DNA of 64,000 nt, taken from contig CALVMR010000014.1 in assembly GCA_944346885.1 (NCBI GenBank), positions 1 through 64,000 of the forward strand. Reading direction: 5' to 3'. The translations under genes were made by a program, and so were the position numbers. Positions 32,480-43,429 of the stretch are shown here, piece by piece (positions within the stretch are counted from its first letter, which is position 1; each line of letters starts with the position of its first letter). The notes beneath the pieces were generated by a model, which saw only the letters and a list, made by a program, of their open reading frames with translations, was not told the DNA's origin and did no database searches. Source of the DNA: an uncultured Clostridia bacterium. GTDB lineage: Bacteria; Bacillota; Clostridia; Christensenellales; Borkfalkiaceae.

Positions 32480-34384
32480 TTAAAGTTTTTCCAACTGCCG
32501 CAACCACAGCGCGGCGGAGGCATCCGAAGGCATGCGCCAATCGCCGCGCGGCGAGAGGGCGACCGACCCCACTTTTACCCCGTCCGGCAGGCAGGAGCGC
32601 TTGAACTGCTGCGAGAAAAAGCGGGAATAAAAATTTTTCAGCCATTTTTTCAGCGTTTTTTTATCGTATTTGCTTCCGAACGCGAGCTTTGCCAAAAAGA
32701 GCACTTTGGCAGGATCTGCCCCGCGGCGGAGGATATGATACAGATAAAAATCGTGTAGCTCGTACGGCCCGACAAGCTCCTCCGTTTTTTGTGCGATCTT
32801 CCCCTCTTCGGGCGGGAGCAATTCCGGGCTGATCTCGGTATCGAGGATATCGGCAAGCGTCTGTTCGGCGGCGCCGCCCAGCCGCTTCGCTTCGTGGCGG
32901 ATCAAAAAACGGATGAGGGTTTTGGGCACCGACGCGTTTACGCCGTACATGCTCATATGGTCTCCGTTGTACGTTGCCCAGCCGAGCGCAAGCTCGCTCA
33001 GATCGCCCGTTCCGATCACAAACCCGCCGTTGTCGTTGGCGATATCCATCAGCACCATCGTCCGCATGCGTGCCTGCGCATTTTCGTACGCGGCGTTGTG
33101 CACGCCCTCCGCGTGCCCGATATCCGCAAAATGCGTGCGTACGGCGGTTGCGATATCGACGGTGCGCGCCGTTACGCCCAATTCCTGCATCAGCCGCAGA
33201 GAATTTTCACGGGTGCGGTCCGTCGTCCCGAAGCACGGCATCGTGACGGCGATCACCTCTTTCGGGCTTCTTCCCAAAGATTTAAACGCGCGCACGGCAA
33301 CAAGCAGGGCAAGCGAGCTATCCAACCCGCCGGAGACCCCGACTACGGCGCAGGCAGCCCCCGTGTGTTCGATGCGCTTTTTCAGCCCCGCCGCCTGCAT
33401 GGCAAGAATGCTTTCCGCACGCGCTCCCAACTCTTCTTCGCCCTGCGGAACAAAGGGAAGCGGAGAGATGCTTCTCGTTAATTTTTCTCCCTGCCCGCCC
33501 GCAAAAAACGGGACCGTTCGATACCCCTGCTGTGCCGACGCTTCCGAAAAGATGTTGAGCCTGCGCCGTTCGAAAGCCAGCATCTGCACATCGATCTCGG
33601 AGACGGTCATACCGTTTTCAAACAGTGCGCTCTCCGCCAAAACCGCCCCGTTTTCGCAGAGCAGATCGTGCCCTGAAAATACAAGGTCGGTCGTGGATTC
33701 GCCGTCGCCCGCGTCGGCGTACACATAGCCGCTGACCGTTTTTGCCGACTGCGCGCAAACGAGCAGCCGCCTGTACTCCGCCTTGCCCGCCGCCTCGTTG
33801 CTTGCGGAGAGGTTGACGAGGATATTCGCCCCGGCAAGCGCGTGCGAAGCAGAGGGCGGCATCGGAGCCCACAGGTCTTCGCACAGCTCCGCCGCCACCG
33901 TAAACTCGCGCATGTTCTGCGAACAAAAGAGCAATTTTGTGCCGAACGGGACCTGTTTTCCGCCGAACGAGACGGTCGTATTTTCCCCGTTCCATGCTTG
34001 AAAATTCCGCTTTTCGTAAAATTCGCCGTAGTTCGGAAGATTGCTCTTGGGCACGAACCCGATCACTTCCCCGCCGTTGAGCACGGCGGCGCAGTTGTAC
34101 AGCGCGCCCCCGCGCCGCAGCGGCACCCCCACGAAAACGAGCATATCCGCCGTTGCTTTTGCGATGCGCGCAAGCGCCTCGCCCGCGCCACCGAGCAGCA
34201 CGTCCTGCCCGAACAGATCCCCGCAGGTATAGCCGCACAGGCACAGTTCGGGGAAGACCAGCAGTTCTACCCCCGCATTTTCCGCCTGCCCGATCATGCG
34301 GATGATCGCATCGGCATTATACTGCACGTCCACAACGCGGATACGCGGCGTTGCGGCAGCCGCCTTTACAAATCCGTACTTCAT
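32480..34384 (-). CDS. nadE: Glutamine-dependent NAD+ synthetase
   Basis: Two-domain enzyme of 634 residues. The N-terminal nitrilase-type glutaminase (1-290) has Glu in FPELCLCGY, Lys in PKSNLPNYGE and the nucleophile Cys in ELCEDLW. The C-terminal synthetase has the PP-loop VSGGLDSSL (about 350) and amidates deamido-NAD+. The start 22 bases after recA indicates co-transcription. Confidence 0.96.
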   Translation of the reverse strand: MKYGFVKAAAATPRIRVVDVQYNADAIIRMIGQAENAGVELLVFPELCLCGYTCGDLFGQDVLLGGAGEALARIAKATADMLVFVGVPLRRGGALYNCAAVLNGGEVIGFVPKSNLPNYGEFYEKRNFQAWNGENTTVSFGGKQVPFGTKLLFCSQNMREFTVAAELCEDLWAPMPPSASHALAGANILVNLSASNEAAGKAEYRRLLVCAQSAKTVSGYVYADAGDGESTTDLVFSGHDLLCENGAVLAESALFENGMTVSEIDVQMLAFERRRLNIFSEASAQQGYRTVPFFAGGQGEKLTRSISPLPFVPQGEEELGARAESILAMQAAGLKKRIEHTGAACAVVGVSGGLDSSLALLVAVRAFKSLGRSPKEVIAVTMPCFGTTDRTRENSLRLMQELGVTARTVDIATAVRTHFADIGHAEGVHNAAYENAQARMRTMVLMDIANDNGGFVIGTGDLSELALGWATYNGDHMSMYGVNASVPKTLIRFLIRHEAKRLGGAAEQTLADILDTEISPELLPPEEGKIAQKTEELVGPYELHDFYLYHILRRGADPAKVLFLAKLAFGSKYDKKTLKKWLKNFYSRFFSQQFKRSCLPDGVKVGSVALSPRGDWRMPSDASAALWLRQLEKL

Positions 34385-34406
34385 CTTTTACGCCGTCCTC
34401 GGCGGC

Positions 34407-35426
34407 TCAGTCGTTTTCGTCCGCCGCCTCTTGTTTTGCCGCCCTGTACGCGGTGCGTATTTTCGCTTCGATCTCCTGCGCCGCCTCTTCGTTGCGTTTG
34501 AGCCAATCGCGCATGCGCTCTCTGCCCTGCGCCACCTTCTCCCCGTTATAGGCGAACCATGAACCGCTCTTTTCGATAACGCCGTAATTGCAGCCGAGGT
34601 CGATCAGGCACCCCTCCTGCGAGATCCCCTCGCCGTAGAGGATATCGAACTCCGCCGTGCGGAACGGAGGCGCAAGTTTATTTTTGACGATCTTTGCCTT
34701 CGTCTTGTTGCCCATGATGCCGTCGCTGTCTTTCAGCGCGTCCGCTTTGCGCACGTCGATGCGGACGGAGGCATAAAATTTGAGCGCTTTGCCGCCGGGC
34801 GTCGTTTCGGGATTGCCGAACATGACGCCCACCTTTTCGCGCAGTTGGTTGATAAAGATGACGCAGGCGTGCGACCTGTTGATGTTGCCCGTCAATTTTC
34901 GCAGCGCCTGCGACATCAGGCGCGCCTGCAACCCGACGTGCGCCTCGCCCATATCCCCTTCGATCTCCGCTTTCGGTGTAAGCGCCGCCACAGAGTCTAC
35001 CACGATGAGATCGACGGCGCCGCTGCGAACGAGCGCATCCACGATATCCAGCGCCTGTTCGCCCGTATCCGGCTGCGAAACATACAAATTGTCAAGATCA
35101 ACGCCCAGCTTTTTGGCATAAACGGGGTCAAGCGCGTGCTCCGCATCGACGAACGCGGCAATCCCGCCGCTCTTTTGGATCTGCGCCACGGCATGCAGCG
35201 CGACCGTCGTTTTGCCCGAAGATTCTGGTCCGAAGATCTCCACGATCCTGCCGCGCGGCAATCCGCCGATCCCCAACGCAAGGTCCAATGACAGGCACCC
35301 CGTGGGGATCACTTCGATATCCGTATTCCCCGCGGCGTCTCCCAGCTTCATAATGGCGCCCTTTCCGTAGTGCTTTTCGATCTGTGCGAGCACCTGATCG
35401 AGTGCCTTCATCTTTTCGTTGTCCAT
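34407..35426 (-). CDS. recA: RecA recombinase
   Basis: Strand-exchange ATPase and LexA co-protease of 339 residues: Walker [10 protein letters not shown] (about 66-74), Walker [13 protein letters not shown], loop L2 region [23 protein letters not shown] at 35426 follows AAGGAGAG; an extended frame upstream reads through the cinA end and is not credible. No LexA box is visible directly upstream, so SOS induction would have to act on an upstream promoter of the operon. Confidence 0.98.
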   Translation of the reverse strand: MDNEKMKALDQVLAQIEKHYGKGAIMKLGDAAGNTDIEVIPTGCLSLDLALGIGGLPRGRIVEIFGPESSGKTTVALHAVAQIQKSGGIAAFVDAEHALDPVYAKKLGVDLDNLYVSQPDTGEQALDIVDALVRSGAVDLIVVDSVAALTPKAEIEGDMGEAHVGLQARLMSQALRKLTGNINRSHACVIFINQLREKVGVMFGNPETTPGGKALKFYASVRIDVRKADALKDSDGIMGNKTKAKIVKNKLAPPFRTAEFDILYGEGISQEGCLIDLGCNYGVIEKSGSWFAYNGEKVAQGRERMRDWLKRNEEAAQEIEAKIRTAYRAAKQEAADEND

Positions 35427-35494
35427 GATACTCTCCTTGCTTTCATTGCTGCCGCACGTTTTGGCGGCAAAACCGACCGCACGGCGCGGCGATT

Positions 35495-36562
35495 TTATTT
35501 GATGTATTTGTACAGGAGAAAGAGCGCCTGCACGATCGCGCGCTCGGTGATCTCCTCCCTGCTCCCGTCGAATTGGTATTTGTAAACATAAACGGACTCC
35601 GCCGTACCCACCGCGAGATAGCACAGCCCGACCGGCTTTTTCGTGTTGTCCGAGGCGGGACCCGCAATGCCCGTGGAGGCGACGGAAATATCGCAATGCC
35701 CGCCGGCGATCAGCCCCGCAGCCATCTCGTACGCGGTTTGGTCGGAGACCGCGCCCTCCGTTTGCAGCGTTTCCTCCCGCACGCCCAGCCTGCGCCGCTT
35801 TGCCTCGTTGGAATAGGCAACGATGCCCTCATACAACACGCTGCTCACGCCCGGAACTTGTACCAACCGCCGCACGATCCCGCCGCCCGTGAACGATTCC
35901 GCCGCCGAAACCCGCTTTCCGCGCAATTTCAAAAGCTCCGCCACGCGCACGTGCAGAGGCGTATCTTCCAAAGCGTACAGATAATCGTTCAGCCCCGCAA
36001 CGCACAGGCGCAGCACGTCGTCCGCCTCGTTTTTGGGGATGGACGCATCGTAGGCGATCTCCATCCGCCCGTCGCCGCAGCGCTCGCTGTACCGAACGGT
36101 AAACGCGCCGCGGCGGCGAAGCTCGGCTGCCAATTCTTCCGCCCGCCCCTTCGGGGCGCCGACGTAGCGCAAAACCGTGCACGCCCGCCGCATACCGTAC
36201 TTTTTTTCAAAATACGGCAATACTTCGGCAGCTGCCGCACGCTCTCCTTCCTTGCCGAGCGGCAGGATAAAAAAGCTCTTTTGCCCCGCCTCCATGAGCG
36301 GCGCGGGGGCTGTTTTTACGATCTCCGCCGCGCTTGCCGCGTACGCCGTTACCGCCGCATCCGGCACAAACACAAACACGTTTTCAAAAAAATTTTTGCA
36401 CTCGGCAAACGTCTGCGCAAACTCGCGCGGCTGCGCGTCTCCGATCAAAAAAATTTTATCCTGCACGATCCCGCCGGCAGCCAGCACCGCCAGCGGCGCG
36501 TCCAGCCCGCTTTCGGAAAGCGGCGCGGCGCTGCCGAGCACGGCTATGCATGCGTTTTTCAT
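35495..36562 (-). CDS. cinA: CinA family protein with short, divergent N-terminal domain
   Basis: Protein of 355 residues. The C-terminal 160 residues are the CinA/PncC nicotinamide-nucleotide amidase domain ([38 protein letters not shown]). The N-terminal part, normally a MoaB/Mog-like COG1058 domain of about 250 residues opening with an EIL-type motif, is shorter and unusually divergent ([19 protein letters not shown]). The operon order pgsA-cinA-recA is classical. The amidase activity is plausible; pyrophosphatase activity of the N-terminal domain is doubtful. Confidence 0.9.
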   Translation of the reverse strand: MKNACIAVLGSAAPLSESGLDAPLAVLAAGGIVQDKIFLIGDAQPREFAQTFAECKNFFENVFVFVPDAAVTAYAASAAEIVKTAPAPLMEAGQKSFFILPLGKEGERAAAAEVLPYFEKKYGMRRACTVLRYVGAPKGRAEELAAELRRRGAFTVRYSERCGDGRMEIAYDASIPKNEADDVLRLCVAGLNDYLYALEDTPLHVRVAELLKLRGKRVSAAESFTGGGIVRRLVQVPGVSSVLYEGIVAYSNEAKRRRLGVREETLQTEGAVSDQTAYEMAAGLIAGGHCDISVASTGIAGPASDNTKKPVGLCYLAVGTAESVYVYKYQFDGSREEITERAIVQALFLLYKYIK

Positions 36563-37170
36563 GACCGTTCCTCTTTCAAAACGGCGCGGTTGCGCACGAT
36601 ATACGAGGTCCCCGACCAGATCGTCAGCACCGTGGCAATGCCGAGCGAAACAACACCGATGCCGTTCAAAACGGCGCCGACCGTTTCCGCTCCGTATGAT
36701 ACCGCCCCCGCCAGCAAAAACAAGACGGCGATATCCTGAAACACCGTTTTGAATTTTCCGATCTTATCCGCCGCAAGCACCAACCCGGAAGAAGCCGCCA
36801 CCATGCGGAACCCGCTGACGATCAGCTCGCGCGCCAAGATGACGGCGACGCACACGCCCGCCGCGATCAGCACCCAATCTTGCTCCCAAAGCACTTTTAG
36901 GACCGCTTCGCCGCGCGCAAGGATGAGGATGAGCGCCGTGGAAACCAAAACTTTATCCGCGATCGGGTCAAGAAATTTTCCGAGATTTGTGACCAAATTC
37001 CGTTTCCGCGCGATGTGCCCGTCCAAAAAATCGGTAAACGCCGCAACGGCGAACACGACGGCGGCAACCAAATAATTGTACCCCTGCGGGATCGCGTCGA
37101 GGAAAAACACCACGATGAATACGGGAATGAGCGCAATGCGCGAAAGGGTGATCCGATTGGGCAGATTCAT
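36559..37170 (-). CDS. pgsA: CDP-diacylglycerol-glycerol-3-phosphate 3-phosphatidyltransferase
   Basis: Membrane enzyme of 203 residues making phosphatidylglycerophosphate. The CDP-alcohol transferase motif DG-x2-AR-x8-G-x3-D-x3-D is visible from DFLDGHIARKRN to GKFLDPIADK (about 48-70). About five transmembrane helices. Four-base overlaps with rimO and cinA on either side indicate translational coupling. Confidence 0.96.
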   Translation of the reverse strand: MNLPNRITLSRIALIPVFIVVFFLDAIPQGYNYLVAAVVFAVAAFTDFLDGHIARKRNLVTNLGKFLDPIADKVLVSTALILILARGEAVLKVLWEQDWVLIAAGVCVAVILARELIVSGFRMVAASSGLVLAADKIGKFKTVFQDIAVLFLLAGAVSYGAETVGAVLNGIGVVSLGIATVLTIWSGTSYIVRNRAVLKEERS

Positions 37171-38492
37171 TGTTTTTTCTCCTCAATTTTACCGAACAAA
37201 TCATAGGCGCTCGTGCGCATGATTTTCACATCGTACCACTCGCCCTGCACCGCCTCGGCGGCACGGAAATACACTTTTCCGTCAATTTCGGGCGCGCTGA
37301 AATATGCCCGCCCGACAAAGCAGCCGCGTTCGAGGTCCGCCCCGTCGCACAGCACGCGCAGCGTACTGCCGACGCGCGCTTTTTGCCGCTCCCGCACCAA
37401 CGAGCGCTGCACGTCGTAGAGCATTTTTACGCGCCGCCGCTTTTCCCGCGCGGGGATCTGCCCGCGCAGCTTGTACGCGGGCGTATCCGGTTCGCGCGAA
37501 TAGGCAAAAAAGCCGCAGTTATCCAGCTTCTGCTCCCGCAAAAAATCCGCCAGCGCCGCCGCCTCTTCCTCCGTTTCCGTCGGAAAGCCCGCAATAAAGG
37601 TGGAACGGAGCGCGACCCCCGGCACCCGCTCGCGCAGCGTTTGCAGCAGGCGCGCATACTCCGCGCGCGTGCCCTTGCGGTTCATGAGCTTTAAGATGCG
37701 GTCCTCACTGTGCTGCAACGGGATATCGAGGTATTTTACCAGCTTCGGATTTTGCGCCAATTCTTCTATGAGCGCATCGTCGATGACGTCCGGATAACAA
37801 TACAGGAGCCGCACCGAACGGACGGTATCCAACGCGGTCAAGGCGCGGATTAGGCGGACCAAACTGCGCTCTTTGTACAAGTCTTCCCCATAGCGCGTCG
37901 TATCCTGCGCAACGAGAATGAGTTCGGATATCTCCCCCAAGCTCTCCGCCTCCGCGACCAGCTGTTCGATCGGATACGAACGGTATTTTCCGCGGATCTT
38001 GGGGATCAGGCAGTATGTACAGTGGTTGCTGCAACCGTCTGCGATCTTTAAGTACGCATAATGCAGCGGCGTGGTGAGCATGCGCGGGGCAAACGATTCG
38101 TGCCCCTGCCCCACGGCGTTCACCCGTTCGCCTGCGTATGCCCGTTCCAGCGCGGGAAAGAGCGCGTCCGCATCGTAACAGCCGAGGAACACATCCGCCT
38201 CGGTCAAAGCGGGGAACAGTTCGCCGATGAATTTTTGCGGCAGGCACCCGCTGACAACGATCTTTTCGGGTTTGCTGCCGCGCAGCGCGTCGCAATCGAG
38301 CACAGCATCGATCGCCTCTCGGCGCGCTTCCTGCAAAAAAGCGCAGGTGTTTACGATCAGAATATCCGCCTTTGCCGCATCCGACGTGACCGCGCAGCCG
38401 CGGGCGCGGATCTGCCCCAGCAGACGCTCGGCGTCCACGCGGTTTTTATCGCAGCCGAGCGAGATCATCCCGAAAACCTTTTCTTCGAGCAT
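37167..38492 (-). CDS. rimO: Ribosomal protein S12 methylthiotransferase
   Basis: Radical SAM enzyme of 441 residues that thiomethylates Asp of S12. N-terminal UPF0004 domain (ISLGCDKNRVDAE with a cluster Cys, INTCAF-type VNTCAFLQEA, and SGCLPQKF), radical SAM CSNHCTYCLIP (about 145-155) and C-terminal TRAM domain (about 375-441). Starts three bases after the ftsK stop, same operon. Confidence 0.95.
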   Translation of the reverse strand: MLEEKVFGMISLGCDKNRVDAERLLGQIRARGCAVTSDAAKADILIVNTCAFLQEARREAIDAVLDCDALRGSKPEKIVVSGCLPQKFIGELFPALTEADVFLGCYDADALFPALERAYAGERVNAVGQGHESFAPRMLTTPLHYAYLKIADGCSNHCTYCLIPKIRGKYRSYPIEQLVAEAESLGEISELILVAQDTTRYGEDLYKERSLVRLIRALTALDTVRSVRLLYCYPDVIDDALIEELAQNPKLVKYLDIPLQHSEDRILKLMNRKGTRAEYARLLQTLRERVPGVALRSTFIAGFPTETEEEAAALADFLREQKLDNCGFFAYSREPDTPAYKLRGQIPAREKRRRVKMLYDVQRSLVRERQKARVGSTLRVLCDGADLERGCFVGRAYFSAPEIDGKVYFRAAEAVQGEWYDVKIMRTSAYDLFGKIEEKKQ

Positions 38493-38494
38493 GC

Positions 38495-41400
38495 TCAGTC
38501 TCCGTATTCGCCGTACTTGCTTTCAAACTCTTCCTTGGAAAGCAGCACTTTGCGCGCCTTGGAACCGTCAAATGCGGAAATATACCCCATATTCTCCATC
38601 CATTCGATGATCTTCCCCGCTTTCGGATACCCGACCGAACAGCGCCGCTGGATCATGGAAATGGACGCCTGCCCGATATCCACAACGTGCCGCAGCGCTT
38701 CGATGTACACGGCTTCCACGTTGTCGTCGCTTTCTCCGCCGAACGCACCGCCGCCGCCCTTGTTGTTGTTCATATAGTCTGCAACGCTGTCGTCAAAGTA
38801 TGCTTCGTTGTTGGCTTTAACGTACTCCACCACGCGCTGCACCTCGTCCGAATTGAGGAACGCGCCCTGTACGCGGACGGGGAAGGTCATCGTATCGGTG
38901 CGGTAGAGCATATCGCCGTTGCCGAGCAGTTTTTCCGCGCCCGTTTCGTCGAGAATGGTGCGCGAATCCACTTCCGCCGTCACCTTGAAAGCGATACGGG
39001 TGAGCAGGTTGTTTTTGATGACACCCGTAATAACGTCTACGGAGGGGCGCTGCGTGGCGAGAACGAGATGGATGCCCGCCGCGCGCGACTTTTGCGTCAG
39101 GCGCTGGATGCGATCTTCGATCTCCTTTTTCGCCGTCTGCATGAGGTCCGCAAGTTCGTCGATGATAAACACGATCTTGGGCAAACGCTCTTCGTCCGGC
39201 TGCAAATGGGCGTTGTACTCGTCGATATCGCGCACGAGGACGGTTTTGGATTTTTGCTTGAACAGCGAATACCGCCGCTCCATCTCGTTGATGCACCAAC
39301 TGAGCGCGTTGATGACCTTGGGCGGCTCATAGATGATCTCGTCGATCATCAAATGCGGCAGCCGTTCGTAGATGTTAAATTCCACCTGCTTCGGGTCAAC
39401 GAGGATGATGCGCAGCTCCTCCGGGCTGTACTTATACAGAAGGCTGATGATGAGCGCGTTGAGGCAAACGCTTTTGCCCGAACCCGTGGACCCCGCCACG
39501 AGCATGTGCTTCATCTTGACGACGTTGCCGAGGATGACGCGCCCCTCGATATCTTTGCCCAGCCCGAACATGAGCGAACCGGGCTTTGCGGAAGTGAACT
39601 GTTCGCTGCGGATGATCTCTTTCAGCCCGACGGTGGCGCGCTGCTTGTTCGGCACCTCTATGCTGATGGAGCCGTTTTCATAGTTGGTTTTTACGTTTAC
39701 GCCGTCTTTGGCGCGCAGGCGCATGGCTAGCTCTCTGTCGTAACTGAGCACGCGGCTGGCGGGGATATGCCCCGGCGTTTCGATGTCGTACCGCGTTACG
39801 GCAGGCCCCTGCGTTACTTTGACGACTTCGCAGGGGATATGAAGATTGGAAAGCGTCTCTACGATGGTGTTTTTGTTCTGTTCGATCTCCTCGGCATCTC
39901 CGGCGATGCCGCTCATATAGTTTTCCAAAAGATCGAGAGACGGCGCCTTGTAACGCGCATAAACGTGCTTTTTCCGTTTGGGCTCTTCCTGCGGCACGAG
40001 GGCAGACCTTTCCTCCCCTCTGCCGCGGCGGATCTCATCCATGGCGGCAGGAACGGCGGAAGGCTCTGCGGGTTCTTCGTCGTCGAACAAGTTTACGGCA
40101 GAATCAAGCCCCTCCTCCATATGCCGCAGCCCCGCGCCGCTCTCCCCGCGGCGCAGCTGCGCGTCGGCATCCTCTTCGTCGGGAACAAGATCCTCCTCGC
40201 GCCGCGCGCCGAAACGCTCGCCCGAATAGGAAGGCCGTTCCTGCCCGCCGCGGGAAGCGAACGCATCCGCCTGCGGCGGGCGCTCCGCTTCGGCAGGCGC
40301 GTCGTACCGCTGCATGCCGTCCCGCCCGAACGCATCGCCGCTCTCTCCGCCGCGGAAAGTTCTCTCCGCCGCGTCGGCGCTATCTCCGCGGCGCAGCGCC
40401 CCGCCCGCCGCGTCATCGGTTTCATCGCGGCGGAAAGGCTCGCTCGGTTCCCCGCCTTGCAGCGGCCGGATACGGGTATATTCTTCCTGCCCGCCCGCCT
40501 GCGGCGGTTCGATGCGGGCGAAACGGTCGTAAGAAGCGGGCGTTTCCTCCCCCCTCTCCGCAGAAAACGAAGCGGAAGGCGCTTGCTCGTCTTGCCCGCG
40601 CTCCGGCACGTTTTCCGCAAAGGACCGCGGCGCTTCCTGCGGCGCCGCCGCGCCGCGCTCGGTTTGCGGCGGCGAAGAAAGAGGGGCAGCGTACGAAGAA
40701 GCGTTTTGCCCCGCCTGCGGAACGGTGGTATCCGTTACGATCTTGCGCGGCACCGAAGAATAGGTGATGTTTTCGTCCAACCCGTCGGTATACAGTTCGG
40801 AATACACGCCGCCTGCTTGTGCGGGCTGTGCCGCCGCGGGCGGATCTTGCGGCATGGGCTGCCCCGAAGCGGGTGCCGCTGCCGCCGTTTCCTGCTTTGC
40901 CTGCTGCCCCGAACCGAAATTATCCGAAGCATACTGCGCGCCCGAAATAACGCCGCGCGGACGATTGAAGTACGAATCGGAATCGAAGATCCCGTTGGAG
41001 GTATACGAAGAAAAAGGCGCGGACGGCTCCTCTTTGCGCGGCTGCCCGCTCCCCGCGGAAGCGGGATGCAGATAGGACGGCATCCAAGAGGATGCGGGCG
41101 TTTCCGGATACAGGATCTGCCTGCTCTGCTGATAAGGAGAGAGCGGCTGCTCCTCTGCGCGCTGCTGCGCCTCCTCGCGGCGCGTTTCCTGCCGCAGCTC
41201 CCGCTTTGTTTTCATATCGAACGCGTCGCCGATGGCGTACAGCCTGCGCGAACGCTCGGTCTGCGCGGGTTGGGCTGGCGGCGCCTGCATGGCGGGATCG
41301 GCGGCAAACGGCACTTCGGCGGGCGCGCCCGTCTCGGCACTCCCGCCCGCATAATGCAGATCGTACAGCGCAGACGTATCCGACGCGGCGCTCTCCACCA

Positions 41401-42004
41401 TGGTGCGTTCCTTTTGTTCGCGGTGCAAACGCGCGCGCCGCTTTTCGGCGTTCCCCCCTTTTACGGTACGATAAATGAGATACCCAGTTCCGAGCAAAAG
41501 CAGCGAAAAAATGATATACCCGCCCACCGACGTCGTAAGTTTGACGATCGGATAGACGACGATACCCAAGAGCACGCCGCCGCCCGTCGAGCCGAAATAC
41601 CCGTTCCCCCCGGCGGCATAACAATCGCCGAGATAGGCGCCGTATCCGCCGTACGGAATGCCCGCCACATCCGCCGTGATGGTATGTACCAAACAGACAA
41701 AGATCAAAAAGCAAAGCACGCACAGCGCCGTGAGCTTGCGCGAAGCGCTCAAACGCTTCCCCGTGATGAGCACGACCCCGCCGTAGATCCACGCCGCAAG
41801 CACCGCGTACGCGGCGAACCCGAACACGCCGAGCAGGAACGAACGGATCGCATGCCCGACCCCGCCGAAAATAAGGCGGTCCGTCACCACGACCAAAAAG
41901 GCGAGCGCGGCAAACAGCAAGAGCACGATGCCCACCGTTTCGCGGGTCAAGATCTTGCTCTTGTCTTTTTTTTCGTTTTCTTTTCCTCTGCCGAGATTGT
42001 TCAA
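38495..42004 (-). CDS. ftsK: FtsK/SpoIIIE family DNA translocase with long disordered linker
   Basis: Septal DNA pump of 1169 residues. Start is assigned to TTG at 42004 (LNNLGRGKEN) with GGGAGAAAGG upstream, because the GTG at 42055 coincides with the predicted transcription start of a strong promoter. Four transmembrane helices (about 25-190), then about 450 residues of Glu/Arg/Pro/Ala/Gly-rich low complexity, then the motor (about 700-1080; Walker A GSTGSGKSV, Walker B IVFIIDELADLM) and a C-terminal gamma winged helix (ASISMIQRRCSVGYPKAG). It heads the ftsK-rimO-pgsA-cinA-recA-nadE operon. Confidence 0.94.
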   Translation of the reverse strand: MNNLGRGKENEKKDKSKILTRETVGIVLLLFAALAFLVVVTDRLIFGGVGHAIRSFLLGVFGFAAYAVLAAWIYGGVVLITGKRLSASRKLTALCVLCFLIFVCLVHTITADVAGIPYGGYGAYLGDCYAAGGNGYFGSTGGGVLLGIVVYPIVKLTTSVGGYIIFSLLLLGTGYLIYRTVKGGNAEKRRARLHREQKERTMVESAASDTSALYDLHYAGGSAETGAPAEVPFAADPAMQAPPAQPAQTERSRRLYAIGDAFDMKTKRELRQETRREEAQQRAEEQPLSPYQQSRQILYPETPASSWMPSYLHPASAGSGQPRKEEPSAPFSSYTSNGIFDSDSYFNRPRGVISGAQYASDNFGSGQQAKQETAAAAPASGQPMPQDPPAAAQPAQAGGVYSELYTDGLDENITYSSVPRKIVTDTTVPQAGQNASSYAAPLSSPPQTERGAAAPQEAPRSFAENVPERGQDEQAPSASFSAERGEETPASYDRFARIEPPQAGGQEEYTRIRPLQGGEPSEPFRRDETDDAAGGALRRGDSADAAERTFRGGESGDAFGRDGMQRYDAPAEAERPPQADAFASRGGQERPSYSGERFGARREEDLVPDEEDADAQLRRGESGAGLRHMEEGLDSAVNLFDDEEPAEPSAVPAAMDEIRRGRGEERSALVPQEEPKRKKHVYARYKAPSLDLLENYMSGIAGDAEEIEQNKNTIVETLSNLHIPCEVVKVTQGPAVTRYDIETPGHIPASRVLSYDRELAMRLRAKDGVNVKTNYENGSISIEVPNKQRATVGLKEIIRSEQFTSAKPGSLMFGLGKDIEGRVILGNVVKMKHMLVAGSTGSGKSVCLNALIISLLYKYSPEELRIILVDPKQVEFNIYERLPHLMIDEIIYEPPKVINALSWCINEMERRYSLFKQKSKTVLVRDIDEYNAHLQPDEERLPKIVFIIDELADLMQTAKKEIEDRIQRLTQKSRAAGIHLVLATQRPSVDVITGVIKNNLLTRIAFKVTAEVDSRTILDETGAEKLLGNGDMLYRTDTMTFPVRVQGAFLNSDEVQRVVEYVKANNEAYFDDSVADYMNNNKGGGGAFGGESDDNVEAVYIEALRHVVDIGQASISMIQRRCSVGYPKAGKIIEWMENMGYISAFDGSKARKVLLSKEEFESKYGEYGD

Positions 42005-42060
42005 ACCTTTCTCCCGCCGCGCAAAAGCGCGGCTTTGCCTATATCGTAAAGTCACTTAGG

Positions 42061-42089
42061 ATTATAACATTTTTTCGCACATTTTTCAA
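42061..42089 (-). promoter_or_regulatory. Promoter of the ftsK operon
   Basis: TTGAAA (42084-42089), 17-bp spacer, TATAAT (42061-42066) on minus; start near 42054. The leader contains a GCCGCG/CGCGGC hairpin (42015-42032) next to the ribosome site. Confidence 0.85.
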
Positions 42090-42125
42090 TAGAAAGAGAG
42101 GTGTTTTTTTGCGATTTTCTAAATT

Positions 42126-42150
42126 CGCGTGCATACGCGCGTACGCACGC
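42126..42150. repeat. Alternating purine-pyrimidine tract
   Basis: Twenty-five bases of uninterrupted Y-R alternation (CGCGTGCATACGCGCG and onward), followed after one break by CGCGCGCACG. Such tracts favour Z-DNA under negative supercoiling. It lies upstream of the ftsK promoter. Confidence 0.6.
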
Positions 42151-42163
42151 CCGCGCGCACGGC

Positions 42164-42202
42164 AAAAACCGCCCTCTGCGCTAAGCGCAGAGGGCGGTTT
42201 TT
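42164..42202. terminator. ilvC terminator
   Basis: Perfect 18-bp stem (AAAAACCGCCCTCTGCGC) with a TAA loop and T-runs on both strands. Confidence 0.9.
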
Positions 42203-42223
42203 GATCGGTTTTTAAAGCCGCGA

Positions 42224-43276
<1,053 letters not shown>

Positions 43277-43278
43277 TT

Positions 43279-43307
43279 ATTATAGTACCGCAAAAAATTT
43301 CCGTCAA
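43279..43307 (-). promoter_or_regulatory. ilvC promoter
   Basis: TTGACG (43302-43307), 17-bp spacer, TATAAT (43279-43284) on minus, about 45 bases before the ATG. Confidence 0.8.
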
Positions 43308-43370
43308 GCGAATGAACGCGATTTTCTCGCTTTTTTGCGCGCCTATGCCCCGTCGCGGGGGTGCAATGGA

Positions 43371-43399
43371 TTGCTTTTTTCAAAGAAAACGGCTATAAT
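43371..43399 (+). promoter_or_regulatory. Promoter of the DUF815 ATPase gene
   Basis: TTGCTT (43371-43376), 17-bp spacer, TATAAT (43394-43399). Confidence 0.7.
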
Positions 43400-43429
43400 G
43401 GTGCAAAAATACGACAGAGGAAGCCTACC

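Noticed and set aside
39767..42049. 760-codon plus-strand frame opposite ftsK
   Set aside because: Antisense to ftsK including its repetitive linker; the low-complexity DNA keeps frames open. No promoter or family resemblance.
42100..42200. CRISPR-like palindromes near ilvC
   Set aside because: A single perfect terminator and an alternating tract, with no repeat-spacer pattern. No CRISPR array was found anywhere in the window.
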